A DNA stretch of 63,892 nt from the NCBI GenBank assembly GCA_015060075.1, contig SUZE01000012.1, forward strand, positions 1 to 63,892, given 5' to 3'. The DNA comes from Rikenellaceae bacterium (lineage in GTDB: Bacteria; Bacteroidota; Bacteroidia; Bacteroidales; Rikenellaceae). The notes under the pieces are model-generated. The model saw only the letters and a program-made list of their open reading frames with translations, did not search any database and was not told the DNA's origin. Made by a program: the position numbers and the translations under genes. Shown here piece by piece: positions 7,729 to 16,370 of this stretch (within the stretch, counting starts at the first letter, position 1; each line of letters starts with the position of its first letter).

Positions 7729-8688
7729 TTAGACCTTGTTCAGAGCATCAAATCCCTTTCCATAAACACCCATTACCGAACCAATCGTAATAAATGCGTC
7801 AGGGTCCACGGCACGAACAACTTTCAGCACCATTGTAAGGTCACGTTTGCGACAGATGCACATAACAATCTTCGAGTTGTCTTTGCTGTACCAACCCATT
7901 GAGTCTATTACTGTTGCACCACGGTGAGCCTCGGTATTGATTGCATCGGCCATAGCTTTATAATCTTTGCAGATGATGAAGATTTGACTTGATTGTTGGT
8001 TACCCGACAATATCATATCAACTGTATAGCTAAATACAGCCACCATCACAAAACCATAAATCACTCCATCAATACCAACATCGGGGAGGAACAACGCTGA
8101 CGAGATGATTACGCCATCGGTCAAACGGATAAATTTGCCATAAGATATGGTATAGAACTTATTTACAATCATTACCACAATATCCGAACCTCCTGTCGAG
8201 CCGCCCTGCATAAAGCATAGCGCAACACCCGCACCGGAGCATATACCTCCTAAAATAGCTGATAGAAGGCGGTTATTGAGATTGAATAAATCGACTATCG
8301 TTCCACTCGGAACTGATAACGCATCTCGTGCAACAATCAACTGTGCAACCCAACCATCGGGTACCGTAAACCACACTTGCAGAAAGTGCATAACCACCGA
8401 CATAGAAACCACGCAATATATGGTCTTTATGCCGAAGTTCCACCCGACAACAAAACCTGCAATTACAAGCAGTATGGCGTTGATGATTAATACCATTGTA
8501 CCAATCGAGATGGCTCCGCCTGTGAGGTGATAGAGAAGTAACGACAATCCTGTTGCACCACCACCCGCAGCATTTGCCGGCAGGATACAGCATATCCAAC
8601 CAAACGAATAGAGCGTCATGCCGAGAGTCATCATCAAATACTCCTTGAAAGTGGTCAGCACACTTGTCTTGTTAAGAGATATTCCCAT
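7729..8688 (-). CDS. YitT family membrane protein (DUF161/DUF2179)
   Basis: 319 aa. Five or so hydrophobic segments occupy the first ~220 residues (for example the Gly-rich GGGATGLSLLLYH region, typical of YitT proteins). A soluble C-terminal DUF2179-like domain of about 90 residues follows, including the IIDSMGWYSKDNSKIVMCICRK-like core described by residues about 260-285. Such proteins are inner-membrane proteins of uncertain function, proposed as transporters. The gene has its own promoter (TAAATTTG on the minus strand at 8711-8718) and a strong terminator. Confidence 0.85.
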   Translation of the reverse strand: MGISLNKTSVLTTFKEYLMMTLGMTLYSFGWICCILPANAAGGGATGLSLLLYHLTGGAISIGTMVLIINAILLVIAGFVVGWNFGIKTIYCVVSMSVVMHFLQVWFTVPDGWVAQLIVARDALSVPSGTIVDLFNLNNRLLSAILGGICSGAGVALCFMQGGSTGGSDIVVMIVNKFYTISYGKFIRLTDGVIISSALFLPDVGIDGVIYGFVMVAVFSYTVDMILSGNQQSSQIFIICKDYKAMADAINTEAHRGATVIDSMGWYSKDNSKIVMCICRKRDLTMVLKVVRAVDPDAFITIGSVMGVYGKGFDALNKV

Positions 8689-8710
8689 AATAAATCGAAT
8701 TATCAGGTCG

Positions 8711-8718
8711 CAAATTTA
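8711..8718 (-). promoter_or_regulatory. -7 box TAAATTTG for the YitT-like gene
   Basis: On the minus strand TAAATTTG lies 23 bases upstream of the start codon at 8688, giving a short leader. Confidence 0.55.
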
Positions 8719-8762
8719 TAAAAAAATCGTTTCCGTTGCTCTACTTGAACGCAAAATAGCGA

Positions 8763-9197
8763 CTATTTTTCTTGCAAGAGTAGTCGAAACAGAGTGGTGT
8801 CATACTGTACGAATCCACATTTTGAGTACAAAGCATGTGCCGCCTTGCGTGAAGGGTTTGAGGTCAGATATATCTTTTTTGCTCCGAGCGATGCCGCCAA
8901 CTCTTTTGCCTGCTCAACAAGTGTTTGTCCGAGTCCTAATCCTCGTGTCGCATTATCCACCACCACATCCTCAATCCATGCCTTGCGACCGGTCGGAATA
9001 TCAACTATAACGAGCGAGAGCATACCGACTATTTTGTCACCTATCTCTGCAACGAGGATGTGGCTGCTCTTGTTGGATAGGATATTTTCGATATACTCTT
9101 TGCTCGGCATTGTTGCTGATGCGGATAACTGTGGAAGCAATCGCTCCAACGCCTCCAAAAGTTCTGCGGAGTACTCGGTAATTCTGTAAATTTTCAT
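8763..9197 (-). CDS. GNAT family N-acetyltransferase
   Basis: 144-aa GNAT domain protein. The acetyl-CoA pyrophosphate loop RGLGLGQ is at about residues 84-90, preceded by the beta4 strand WIEDVVVD and followed by YSKCGF near residues 127-132, as in typical members. It is a stand-alone cytosolic acyltransferase; its substrate (small molecule or protein amine) cannot be predicted. It is transcribed from its own promoter (minus strand, 9220-9227), divergently from adk. Confidence 0.85.
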   Translation of the reverse strand: MKIYRITEYSAELLEALERLLPQLSASATMPSKEYIENILSNKSSHILVAEIGDKIVGMLSLVIVDIPTGRKAWIEDVVVDNATRGLGLGQTLVEQAKELAASLGAKKIYLTSNPSRKAAHALYSKCGFVQYDTTLFRLLLQEK

Positions 9198-9219
9198 TTG
9201 CGATGCTGTTATTGTGCTG

Positions 9220-9227
9220 CAAATATA
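9220..9227 (-). promoter_or_regulatory. -7 box TATATTTG for the GNAT gene
   Basis: Minus-strand TATATTTG 22 bases before the GNAT start; it is divergent from the adk promoter 32 bases away. Confidence 0.6.
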
Positions 9228-9259
9228 GTGAAAAGTTTTCTGTTTTCAGTTTAATTAAC

Positions 9260-9267
9260 TATCTTTG
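9260..9267 (+). promoter_or_regulatory. -7 box TATCTTTG for adk
   Basis: TATCTTTG, an exact TAnnTTTG match, 27 bases before the adk ATG at 9295. Confidence 0.65.
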
Positions 9268-9294
9268 CGAAGTAGACCTAAAAACTCTAAGGAA

Positions 9295-9870
9295 ATGTTA
9301 AATATCGTATTATTTGGTGCTCCGGGCTGTGGTAAGGGTACGCAGTCGGAACTCTTGGAGAAGCGCTTTTCGCTTCGTCACATCTCGACAGGAAATATTA
9401 TTCGTGAGCAGATTGCCGCAAAGACCGAGTTGGGCTTGCAGATGCAGGCGTGTATCGAGCGTGGAGAGTTGGCGCCCGACCAGCTTGTTATCGATATGGT
9501 TGCTGACTATGTCGCAACCCACAAGGAGGGTACGGGTGTAATCTTCGATGGTTTTCCTCGTACTACGGCGCAGGCGGAGGCTTTTGATGATATTCTCGCT
9601 AAGCATGGACAAAAGGTGTCGGTGATGATAAATATGGAGGTGCCGGAGGAGGAACTCGTAAAGCGTATCCTGCTTCGTGGCAAGGATTCGGGCCGAGCCG
9701 ATGACCAATCGGAGGAGATTATCCGCAACCGTATCGATGTCTATAATGCTCAGACCGCCGTTGTTGCCGACTTCTATCGTGCGCAGGGTAAGTTTGAGAG
9801 CGTTCCTTCGTTGGGTACTATCGAGGAGGTTGCCGAGCGCATTGCAAAGGTGGTTGAGAGCTACCTATAA
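9295..9870 (+). CDS. adk: adenylate kinase
   Basis: 191 aa. It converts ATP + AMP to two ADP in the cytosol. The P-loop GAPGCGKGTQ is at residues 8-17, RHISTGNIIR forms the AMP-binding segment, and FDGFPRT is at about 83-89. The LID is the short zinc-free type (LLRGKDSGRADDQ). I chose ATG 9295 rather than an upstream in-frame extension, because the protein then starts MLNIVLFGAPG as in the family and an AAGGAA stretch precedes it. A -7 box lies at 9260-9267. A GGAAAAC repeat starts right at its stop codon. Confidence 0.97.
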   Translation: MLNIVLFGAPGCGKGTQSELLEKRFSLRHISTGNIIREQIAAKTELGLQMQACIERGELAPDQLVIDMVADYVATHKEGTGVIFDGFPRTTAQAEAFDDILAKHGQKVSVMINMEVPEEELVKRILLRGKDSGRADDQSEEIIRNRIDVYNAQTAVVADFYRAQGKFESVPSLGTIEEVAERIAKVVESYL

Positions 9871-9938
9871 GCGGAAAACGGAAAGCGGAAAACGGAAAAC
9901 TGAAATTTTTTATTTAGCCAATGGCTAATGGCTAACAT
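9871..9938. repeat. heptamer repeats GGAAAAC and TTAGCCA/TGGCTAA
   Basis: Directly after the adk stop come about five GGAAAAC-type units (9872-9902), then a TTAGCCA/ATGGCTA run (about 9914-9935) that contains the two upstream candidate start codons of thiL. The same units recur at several other junctions. Confidence 0.8.
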
Positions 9939-9939
9939 T

Positions 9940-10974
9940 ATGGCAAAGGGCAGAACAGAGATTGCAGAGTTGGGTGAATTTGGATTGATTGACCGATTGA
10001 CTGCGAAGTTTCAAAAAAATAATAAATCAACTATTTGTGGTGTTGGTGATGATGCTGCCGTTATCGAAGCGTCAAAAGACAAGGCTATTGTCATATCTAC
10101 CGACTCGATGTTGGAGGGTATAGACTTCGACTTGACCTATTTTCCACCGAAACACCTTGGCTACAAGGTTGTTACGAAGGGCATAAGTGATGTTGTGGCA
10201 ATGAATGCCGTACCTGAGCAGATAACCCTGTCGCTCGGCATATCGTCAAAAATCTCGGTCGAGTTTCTCGATGATTTCTACGAGGGTGTGGAGTTCGCTT
10301 GCAAGGAGGCAGGGGTTGATTTGGTCGGTGGCGATACCTCGGCATCAATGACAGGCTTTGTGGTGAATATTACCGCTATCGGTCGTGCCAAGAAGAGCGA
10401 AATAACATATCGCAGTGGTGCAAAGGAGCATGATTTGATTTGCCTTACCGGCAATCTCGGTGCATCGTATATGGGCTTGCGTCTGTTGGAGCGTGAGCGC
10501 AGGGTTTTGCAGGGCGTGGATAATCCGCAACCACAATTCGAGGGATATGAGTATCTCTTGCAACGATATCTGAAACCTCGTGCGAGATACGATATGGTGG
10601 AGTCGTTGCACAAGGAGGGTATTGTACCTACATCGATGATTGATATTACCGATGGCTTGGCTTCGGAGGTGTTGCAGATTTGTAAGGCTTCAAAATGTGG
10701 TGCCAGAATATATTTGGAGCGTATGCCGTTGGCAAAGCAGACAACAGCATTGGCAGAGGAGATGAATATGGACCCTGTTGTTGCAGCCCTAAATGGAGGA
10801 GAGGATTATGAATTGCTCTTCACTGTGCCACTCGAAAAGCGTGAGCAGATTATGAATCTCGGCTGCATTGATATTATCGGTCATATCACTGCTGAGAGTA
10901 CGGGGGCGTATCTCGTAACACCTGACGGTAAGGATATAGCCTTGCAGGCACAAGGTTTTACACCCAAAAAATAA
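9940..10974 (+). CDS. thiL: thiamine-monophosphate kinase
   Basis: About 344 aa. ThiL phosphorylates thiamine monophosphate to thiamine pyrophosphate using ATP. Family motifs are clear: TEIAELGEFGLIDRL near the N-terminus, GVGDDAAVI for Mg-ATP binding, STDSMLEG(I)DF for substrate, GGDTSAS and MIDITDGLASE. ATG 9928 is a possible alternative start adding four residues. I prefer 9940 because the preceding bases belong to an ATGGCTA repeat that is found at other junctions without coding. A GH97 gene follows 20 bases later. The gene connects with the TPP-riboswitch uptake operon at 55.4-58.7 kb, which would supply thiamine. Confidence 0.93.
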   Translation: MAKGRTEIAELGEFGLIDRLTAKFQKNNKSTICGVGDDAAVIEASKDKAIVISTDSMLEGIDFDLTYFPPKHLGYKVVTKGISDVVAMNAVPEQITLSLGISSKISVEFLDDFYEGVEFACKEAGVDLVGGDTSASMTGFVVNITAIGRAKKSEITYRSGAKEHDLICLTGNLGASYMGLRLLERERRVLQGVDNPQPQFEGYEYLLQRYLKPRARYDMVESLHKEGIVPTSMIDITDGLASEVLQICKASKCGARIYLERMPLAKQTTALAEEMNMDPVVAALNGGEDYELLFTVPLEKREQIMNLGCIDIIGHITAESTGAYLVTPDGKDIALQAQGFTPKK

Positions 10975-10994
10975 CCTAAAATAGCTATAATATA

Positions 10995-12989
10995 ATGAAA
11001 CGAACTATTTTACTTCTCTCTGCGCTTATTCTTTGTGTAGAGGCTTTTGCCGCAAAGGAGTATAAACTCCTCTCTCCAAACGGCAAGTTGGAGGTTACGA
11101 TTACCACCGAGCCACAGCTGTCGTACAAGGTAGAGTGTAATGGCGATTTGGTGTTGGCGCCATCGAAGATAGGCTTGAAGGTGTATAAGGGTGCTACGCT
11201 TGGTAAGGGAGATAAGGTTAAGCGAGTGAAGCGTACAACGGTAGATACAACCATTCCTACAAAGTTCTACTTCCGAGATGTAATCAAAGACCACTACAAC
11301 GCCTTGCGTATCGACTTTGCAACTCGTTATGCTGTGGAGTTCCGTGCTTACGATGAAGGTATTGTATATCGTTTTGTGACGAACTTTAAGAGCGACTTCG
11401 TACTCGAAAAAGAGATTGCCGAGTTTGCCTTTGCAAAGGATTATAACGGCTACTTCCCATACACAAACAAGACTGGTACCCGCAAGGATAACTTCTTCTC
11501 ATCATTCGAAGCGCCATATCATAAGTGCGAATTATCCCGATTCGATAAGGAGAGGGTGGCGTTTGTACCTGTGATTGTCGAGCATGATAATTATGATATC
11601 TGTATCCTCGAATCCGATGTAGAGCACTATCCGGGTATGTTTGTGTCGAATCAGAAGGGTGCAACGGCTCTTTGCGGAGAGTTTGCTCCTATGCCGGATA
11701 AGGTTGTTGTGGGAGGTTATCGCAAGTTGCAGGATGTTATTGAGGTGCGCAAGCCGTATATCGCAGAGTGTAAGGCTGCGACAAATACTCCTTGGCGAAT
11801 ACTTCTCATTACTGATGATAAGAACACGCTGCTTGACAACGATATGGTGTATCGTCTTGCTTCGCCTTCACGAATTGAGGATACCTCGTGGATTAAGCCT
11901 GGTAAGGTAGCTTGGGAGTGGTGGAATAATTGGGGATTGACTGGCGTGCCGTTCAAAGCAGGTATCAATACCGAAACATATAACTACTATGTCGATTTTG
12001 CTGCAAAGTATGGTATCGAGTATGTGATTCTCGATGAAGGTTGGGCGGAACTATATCTGAACGACCTCACAAAGGTTGTTCCCGAGATAGATTTGCAGGC
12101 TATCGTAGACCATGGCAAGAAGAAGGGTGTCGGAATAATTCTCTGGGCAGGCTATAATGCCGTAAAGGGTAAAGAGGAGGAGGTCTGTCGCCACTTTGCC
12201 GAGATGGGCGTCAAGGGCTTTAAGGTCGATTTCCTTGACCGTGATGATGCCCAGATGGTCGATTTTCAATATAAACTTGCCGAGGTGGCTGCAAAGTATA
12301 AGTTGATGATTGACTATCATGGTTGTACGAAGCCGACCGGTTTGAATCGCACTTGGCCGAATGTTGTCAATTTTGAGGCTGTTCTTGGTTTGGAGTGTTC
12401 GAAGGGCAAGCGAAGTTTGCGCTATAATGTAGTGGATTACGATTTGGAGATTCCATATTTGCGTATGGTAGCGGGTCCTATGGACTATACGCAGGGAGCT
12501 ATGCGTAATGTGTCGAAGAAAAACTACTATCCTTGCTATCGTAGACCTATGAGTCAGGGCACTCGTTGCCGTCAGATGGCGATGTATGCCATCTACTTCT
12601 CGCCATTCTGTATGTTGTGCGACTCGCCAATACTCTATGAACGAGAGGCTGAGTGTACCAAGTTTATTGCAGAGTTCCCAACCGTATGGAACGAAACAGT
12701 GGTGCTCGATGGACATATTGGCGACTATGTTGCTATGGCGCGCCGCAGTGGAGATACTTGGTATGTGGGTGTTATGAACGATTGGACTGCACGCAAGGTA
12801 GAACTTGACTTGTCGAAGATTCTCGGTGAAGGTGAGTATGTAGCGGAGGTGTTCCGTGATGGCGTTAATGCCGATATGCTTGGAGAGGATTATATCCACG
12901 AAACCGTGACTGTACCTGAATCTCGCAAGATGGTGGCCGATATGGCACCGGCAGGAGGATTTGTTCTCAAATTAAAAATTAAAAATTAA
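10995..12989 (+). CDS. GH97 glycoside hydrolase, retaining alpha-galactosidase-like
   Basis: 664 aa with a signal peptide (about 20 residues, AFA-A). It shows the GH97 order: an N-terminal beta-sandwich starting LLSPNGKLEVTI, a central (beta/alpha)8 barrel (VAWEWWNNWG, YVILDEGWAE, GIILWAGYN, GFKVDFLDRDD), and a C-terminal all-beta domain. GH97 has inverting members (SusB alpha-glucosidase, Gly at one key site) and retaining members with an Asp nucleophile. Here the Asp is present (KVDF, D412), and E467 in GLE fits the acid/base spacing I recall for the Bacteroides thetaiotaomicron alpha-galactosidase (D415/E470). So an alpha-galactosidase-type retaining enzyme is likely; the substrate is inferred. 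It is periplasmic or surface-linked and follows thiL by 20 bases. Confidence 0.9.
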   Translation: MKRTILLLSALILCVEAFAAKEYKLLSPNGKLEVTITTEPQLSYKVECNGDLVLAPSKIGLKVYKGATLGKGDKVKRVKRTTVDTTIPTKFYFRDVIKDHYNALRIDFATRYAVEFRAYDEGIVYRFVTNFKSDFVLEKEIAEFAFAKDYNGYFPYTNKTGTRKDNFFSSFEAPYHKCELSRFDKERVAFVPVIVEHDNYDICILESDVEHYPGMFVSNQKGATALCGEFAPMPDKVVVGGYRKLQDVIEVRKPYIAECKAATNTPWRILLITDDKNTLLDNDMVYRLASPSRIEDTSWIKPGKVAWEWWNNWGLTGVPFKAGINTETYNYYVDFAAKYGIEYVILDEGWAELYLNDLTKVVPEIDLQAIVDHGKKKGVGIILWAGYNAVKGKEEEVCRHFAEMGVKGFKVDFLDRDDAQMVDFQYKLAEVAAKYKLMIDYHGCTKPTGLNRTWPNVVNFEAVLGLECSKGKRSLRYNVVDYDLEIPYLRMVAGPMDYTQGAMRNVSKKNYYPCYRRPMSQGTRCRQMAMYAIYFSPFCMLCDSPILYEREAECTKFIAEFPTVWNETVVLDGHIGDYVAMARRSGDTWYVGVMNDWTARKVELDLSKILGEGEYVAEVFRDGVNADMLGEDYIHETVTVPESRKMVADMAPAGGFVLKLKIKN

Positions 12990-13352
12990 GAATTGATAAT
13001 TCTTTATAGGGGCTGTTGGCGGTTAGCTGATAGCCCTTGTTTTGTTTTACGAACTCCGAGCGTCATCACAGCGCAACGATTATAGGAACCGCACCTGCGG
13101 TGCTTAATAGGATTGAATGGGATTCGCTCCCGCTGGATTCGAACGGCGGCAGAAGCTGAGAGAAGACCGAGAAGAGAGGAGGTGGTGCAAGACCAGAGGT
13201 CTGATGTAAAGAGCCGATACTGACGAGGAAATTTATTTACTTGGCGGTATTGGCTATTTGCATCGTAATCGCAAAGCGATGCACCACCGACACACCACGA
13301 AGATAAGTCTTCCGAGGCGCAACAAGCTGACCGAATCCTGGTAGCCCACACG
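12990..13352. other. gene-free region with hairpins
   Basis: No convincing coding sequence. It holds AATTAAAA-type repeats after the GH97 stop, a GC-rich hairpin GCACCTGCGGTGC followed by TTAATAGGATT and further G/C hairpins (about 13090-13155), and the left arm of a palindrome that copies the 3' end of tRNA-Gln. Confidence 0.6.
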
Positions 13353-13402
13353 AAAAAAGACGACTTTTGCAAGTCGTCTTCGTGTTGGGCTACCAGGATT
13401 CG
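13332..13402. repeat. long palindrome built on the tRNA-Gln 3' end
   Basis: The bases 13332-13366 (starting CGAATCCTGGTAGCCCA) are inverted at 13371-13402, which is the T arm, acceptor end and terminator of tRNA-Gln. The pairing spans over 30 bases with three extra A in the left arm. The outer part is thus an inverted copy of the tRNA 3' end, which is beyond what a terminator needs. Confidence 0.85.
13353..13380 (-). terminator. terminator of tRNA-Gln
   Basis: Stem AAGACGACTT / AAGTCGTCTT with loop of four; on the minus strand it is followed by TTTT. It lies about 5 bases after the tRNA-Gln 3' end. Confidence 0.85.
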
Positions 13403-13455
13403 AACCTGGAATGACAGGACCAGAATCTGTAGTGTTACCATTACACCATAGCCCA
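13385..13455 (-). tRNA. tRNA-Gln(CTG)
   Basis: Minus-strand 71-base tRNA: acceptor TGGGCTA / TAGCCCA, D arm with TGGTGTAATGGTAACAC, anticodon loop TTCTGGT giving CTG, and T arm CCAGG-TTCGAAT-CCTGG. CCA is not encoded. Its 3' end is mirrored in the adjacent palindrome. Confidence 0.93.
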
Positions 13456-13523
13456 ATTCCTTTTTGCGAGTGCAAAAGTATGATTTATTTTTTGTTTTAG
13501 CAAAGAAATTTCAAAAAAATTTA

Positions 13524-13531
13524 TAATTTTG
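13524..13531 (+). promoter_or_regulatory. -7 box TAATTTTG
   Basis: TAATTTTG fits TAnnTTTG, 66 bases before the MFS transporter start and divergent from tRNA-Gln. Confidence 0.45.
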
Positions 13532-13597
13532 TTGAGGTTTTTGCTGTTGTGGCATGGAAACAAATGCGTAAAATAACCATAAAATACTATTAATATT

Positions 13598-14878
13598 ATG
13601 AAAAACATCAAATTTCGTCTTATCGTGATGAACTTCCTGCAATATGCAGTGTGGGGTTCATACTTGACTTCGATGGGTACATACCTATTTAATATAGGTT
13701 TGCAGGAGCGCATCGGATTGTTCTATGCGGTGCAGGGTATCGTGTCGCTCTTTATGCCGGCATTGGTGGGTATTATTGCTGACCGTTGGATTCAGGCTCA
13801 GCGCATGCTCGGCTTATGCCACACTTTGGCAGCAGTGTTTGCAGGTTTGACAGCCTTCTATGGCACGGGCGCAATGGGTGCAGTGGAGTTTGCTCCATTG
13901 TTCTCGCTCTACACTTTGAGTGTTGCGTTCTATATGCCGACTATCGCACTCTCGAACTCGGTGGCTTACAGCCTTTTGGAGCGTGCAGGTTTGGATACGG
14001 TTAAGGCTTTCCCTCCAATTCGTGTTTGGGGTACGGTAGGTTTTATCTGCGCAATGGTTGGTTGCGACTTGGCAGGCTTCCAAAGCTCGTATATGCAGTT
14101 TGCACAGTGCGCAGTATTAGGTTTGTTGCTTGGCGTATATGCCTTCCTTCTTCCACAGTGTCCTATCGCTAAGGGCGAGAAGAAATCGCTTGGCGAGGCC
14201 CTCGGCTTGAAAGCTTTTGCGTTGTTTAAGCAGAAGAAGATGGCAATTTTCTTCATCTTCTCGATGTTGCTCGGTGTGTCGTTGCAGATTACCAATGGCT
14301 TTGCCAATCCGTTTATCTCGAACTTCGAGGCTATTCCGGAGTATGCCGATACCTTTGGTGTTCAGCATGCAAATATCCTTATCTCTTTGTCGCAGGTGTC
14401 TGAAACATTGTGTATCCTCTTGATTCCGTTCTGTTTGAAGCGTTTCGGTATTAAAAATGTGATGCTGATGTCGATGTTTGCATGGGTTCTGCGCTTCGGC
14501 TTGTTCGGCTTGGGCAATCCGGGTACAGGCGTTTGGATGTTTATCCTCTCGATGATTGTCTATGGTGTGGCATTCGACTTCTTCAATGTGTCGGGCTCGC
14601 TCTATGTAAATCAAGAGACTTCGGAAGATATTCGCTCTTCGGCGCAGGGCTTGTTTATGATGATGACTAACGGCGTGGGTGCAACTATCGGAACACTTGG
14701 TGCGCAGGCTGTCGTAAATCACTTCGTATATAACGGCTCGGAAGGTGTTGCGATGATGCAGGGCTGGTCTACCACTTGGTTGATTTTCGCAGGTTATGCA
14801 CTCGTTGTAGCGATATTGTTTGCACTCGTTTTCAAATACAAACACAACCCTAACGCAGAAGTTAATGTGACTCATTAG
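13598..14878 (+). CDS. MFS transporter, nucleoside:H+ symporter (NupG) type
   Basis: 426 aa with about 12 hydrophobic segments. The start MKNIKFRLIVMNFLQYAVWGSYLTSMG and the IADRW loop (about residues 60-64) are typical of the NHS/NupG branch of the major facilitator superfamily, which imports nucleosides with protons. It is an inner-membrane protein with its own promoter (13524-13531) and terminator (14908-14932), so it is monocistronic. Substrate is inferred from family only. Confidence 0.85.
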   Translation: MKNIKFRLIVMNFLQYAVWGSYLTSMGTYLFNIGLQERIGLFYAVQGIVSLFMPALVGIIADRWIQAQRMLGLCHTLAAVFAGLTAFYGTGAMGAVEFAPLFSLYTLSVAFYMPTIALSNSVAYSLLERAGLDTVKAFPPIRVWGTVGFICAMVGCDLAGFQSSYMQFAQCAVLGLLLGVYAFLLPQCPIAKGEKKSLGEALGLKAFALFKQKKMAIFFIFSMLLGVSLQITNGFANPFISNFEAIPEYADTFGVQHANILISLSQVSETLCILLIPFCLKRFGIKNVMLMSMFAWVLRFGLFGLGNPGTGVWMFILSMIVYGVAFDFFNVSGSLYVNQETSEDIRSSAQGLFMMMTNGVGATIGTLGAQAVVNHFVYNGSEGVAMMQGWSTTWLIFAGYALVVAILFALVFKYKHNPNAEVNVTH

Positions 14879-14907
14879 TCATTAATCTAAATATCTGTGA
14901 AAATTAA

Positions 14908-14932
14908 ACACCGCTTTTAGCGGTGTTTTTTA
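14908..14932 (+). terminator. rho-independent terminator after the MFS gene
   Basis: CACCGCT-TTT-AGCGGTG stem followed by TTTTTTATTTTT. Confidence 0.92.
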
Positions 14933-15072
14933 TTTTTCTGTAAAAATTTTTTGAAAAAATATTTGGAGAAACGAATTTTTTGCATTTACTTTGTGATATC
15001 AAAATAATATCATTTTGAAAAGAGGGCGGCAAATAAAAACAAAATTATAAACCTTTTTTAATACTTATTACT

Positions 15073-16029
15073 ATGGAGACAAACAAGAACATGGTCTATT
15101 CAGGCTGGAAGATGAACGGATTTGCGATGTTATTCATCGTGTTGTTATCGTGGGTTGGCGGTCCTGCGCTTGCAATTTACGGCGGCGTAAATTGGGCTTC
15201 GCCTTATGATGCTATCGCTATTGTGGCAGGTGTTATAATTACTTTGTGGGCGATTATTGCATCGTGTGGTTTTATAATGTTGGAGCCTAACGAGGCTCGT
15301 GTGTTGCTCTTTTTCGGAAAGTATCGCGGTAACTTTGTGCAGACGGGTTTTTGGTGGGTAAATCCATTTATGTCGAAGAAGTCTATCTCTCTTCGTGCCC
15401 GCAACCTCAACGCCGAGCCTATCAAGGTGAACGACAAGCAGGGTAACCCTATCCTTATCGGTTTGGTTTTGGTGTGGAAAATCCGTGAGGAGGAGATTTA
15501 CAAGGCTGTATTCGATATCGACACCCCTGTTGCTACGGGCGAGGTTACCGTAACTGCAAGCAGCCGTATGAAGGTGCTCGAAAACTTCGTATCGGTGCAG
15601 AGTGATGCAGCGTTGCGTCAGGTGGCAGGAATCTACGCCTACGATAATAACAACGGTGGGAAAGAGGAACTCACCCTTCGCTCGAATGCTGACGAGATTA
15701 ACGAGCAACTCGAAAATCGCCTGAACGAGCGTCTTGCAATGGCAGGTATCGAGGTAGTAGAGGCTCGTATCAACTACCTTGCATACGCTCCTGAAATTGC
15801 GGCTGTGATGTTGCGCCGTCAGCAGGCAGATGCTATCATCTCGGCACGCGAGAAGATTGTTGAGGGTGCTGTTTCGATGGTGAAGATGGCTATCGACAAG
15901 TTGTCGGCAGACGAGGTTGTCGAACTTGACGAGGAGCGCAAGGCGGCAATGGTGAGCAATTTGCTTGTAGTGTTGTGCGGTGATGAGTCGGCACAGCCGG
16001 TGGTGAATACAGGCACACTGCACCATTAA
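15073..16029 (+). CDS. SPFH/band-7 domain membrane protein
   Basis: 318 aa. Two hydrophobic segments (about residues 16-38 and 46-68) are followed by an SPFH/PHB domain beginning LEPNEARVLLFFGKYRGNF. The pattern continues with SLRARNL and a helical coiled-coil part (IISAREKIVEGAVSM, AADEV-type). Such stomatin/prohibitin relatives form membrane microdomain scaffolds and often regulate proteases or membrane stress. The two downstream genes (a small ribbon-helix-helix protein and a membrane protein) may form a unit with it, although two palindromic repeats lie between. The stop codon overlaps the start of palindromic element b. Confidence 0.88.
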   Translation: METNKNMVYSGWKMNGFAMLFIVLLSWVGGPALAIYGGVNWASPYDAIAIVAGVIITLWAIIASCGFIMLEPNEARVLLFFGKYRGNFVQTGFWWVNPFMSKKSISLRARNLNAEPIKVNDKQGNPILIGLVLVWKIREEEIYKAVFDIDTPVATGEVTVTASSRMKVLENFVSVQSDAALRQVAGIYAYDNNNGGKEELTLRSNADEINEQLENRLNERLAMAGIEVVEARINYLAYAPEIAAVMLRRQQADAIISAREKIVEGAVSMVKMAIDKLSADEVVELDEERKAAMVSNLLVVLCGDESAQPVVNTGTLHH

Positions 16030-16155
16030 AAAATCGTTCTGAACGGTAAATTTTGCACGAATCTGCTGACTCTGAAATGCTCACATAGGCATACTATGCT
16101 CCGCTTTCATCGCATTGCTTCGCACAAAATTTCCTCGTTCATTGACGATTTTTAA
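16026..16155. repeat. palindromic intergenic element b
   Basis: About 130-bp imperfect palindrome that begins inside the SPFH stop codon. The arms start AAAAATCGT and end ACGATTTTTAA; the tip is CATAG-gcata-CTATG (16084-16098). It would fold as one long hairpin ending in a U run. Confidence 0.85.
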
Positions 16156-16161
16156 CAGAAG

Positions 16162-16289
16162 GAAAAATCGTTCTAATGAGTTCTTTTTGCACGAATCTGC
16201 AGACTCTGAAATGCTCACATAGGTTTACTATGCTCCGCTTTCATCGCATTGCTTCGCACAAAATTTCCTCGTTCATTGACGATTTTTAA
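16162..16289. repeat. palindromic intergenic element c
   Basis: Tandem second copy six bases after element b. The right half is practically identical to that of b, while the left arm differs around 16173-16190. The tip is CATAG-gttta-CTATG (16218-16232). Confidence 0.85.
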
Positions 16290-16327
16290 CAAACTATAAA
16301 CGAGAGAATTGTAAAATCCGGAATTAG

Positions 16328-16366
16328 AAGATAATTCTCAATTCTCAATTCTTAATTCTTAATTTG
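16328..16366. repeat. heptamer repeat AATTCTC/AATTCTT
   Basis: Four tandem units of AATTCTC, changing to AATTCTT, end just before the start codon at 16371, occupying the position of a ribosome-binding site. Confidence 0.8.
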
Positions 16367-16370
16367 ACAA

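Noticed and set aside
13004..13456. 150-codon minus-strand open frame over tRNA-Gln
   Set aside because: It runs through the tRNA, its terminator and hairpins, and has no recognisable protein features.
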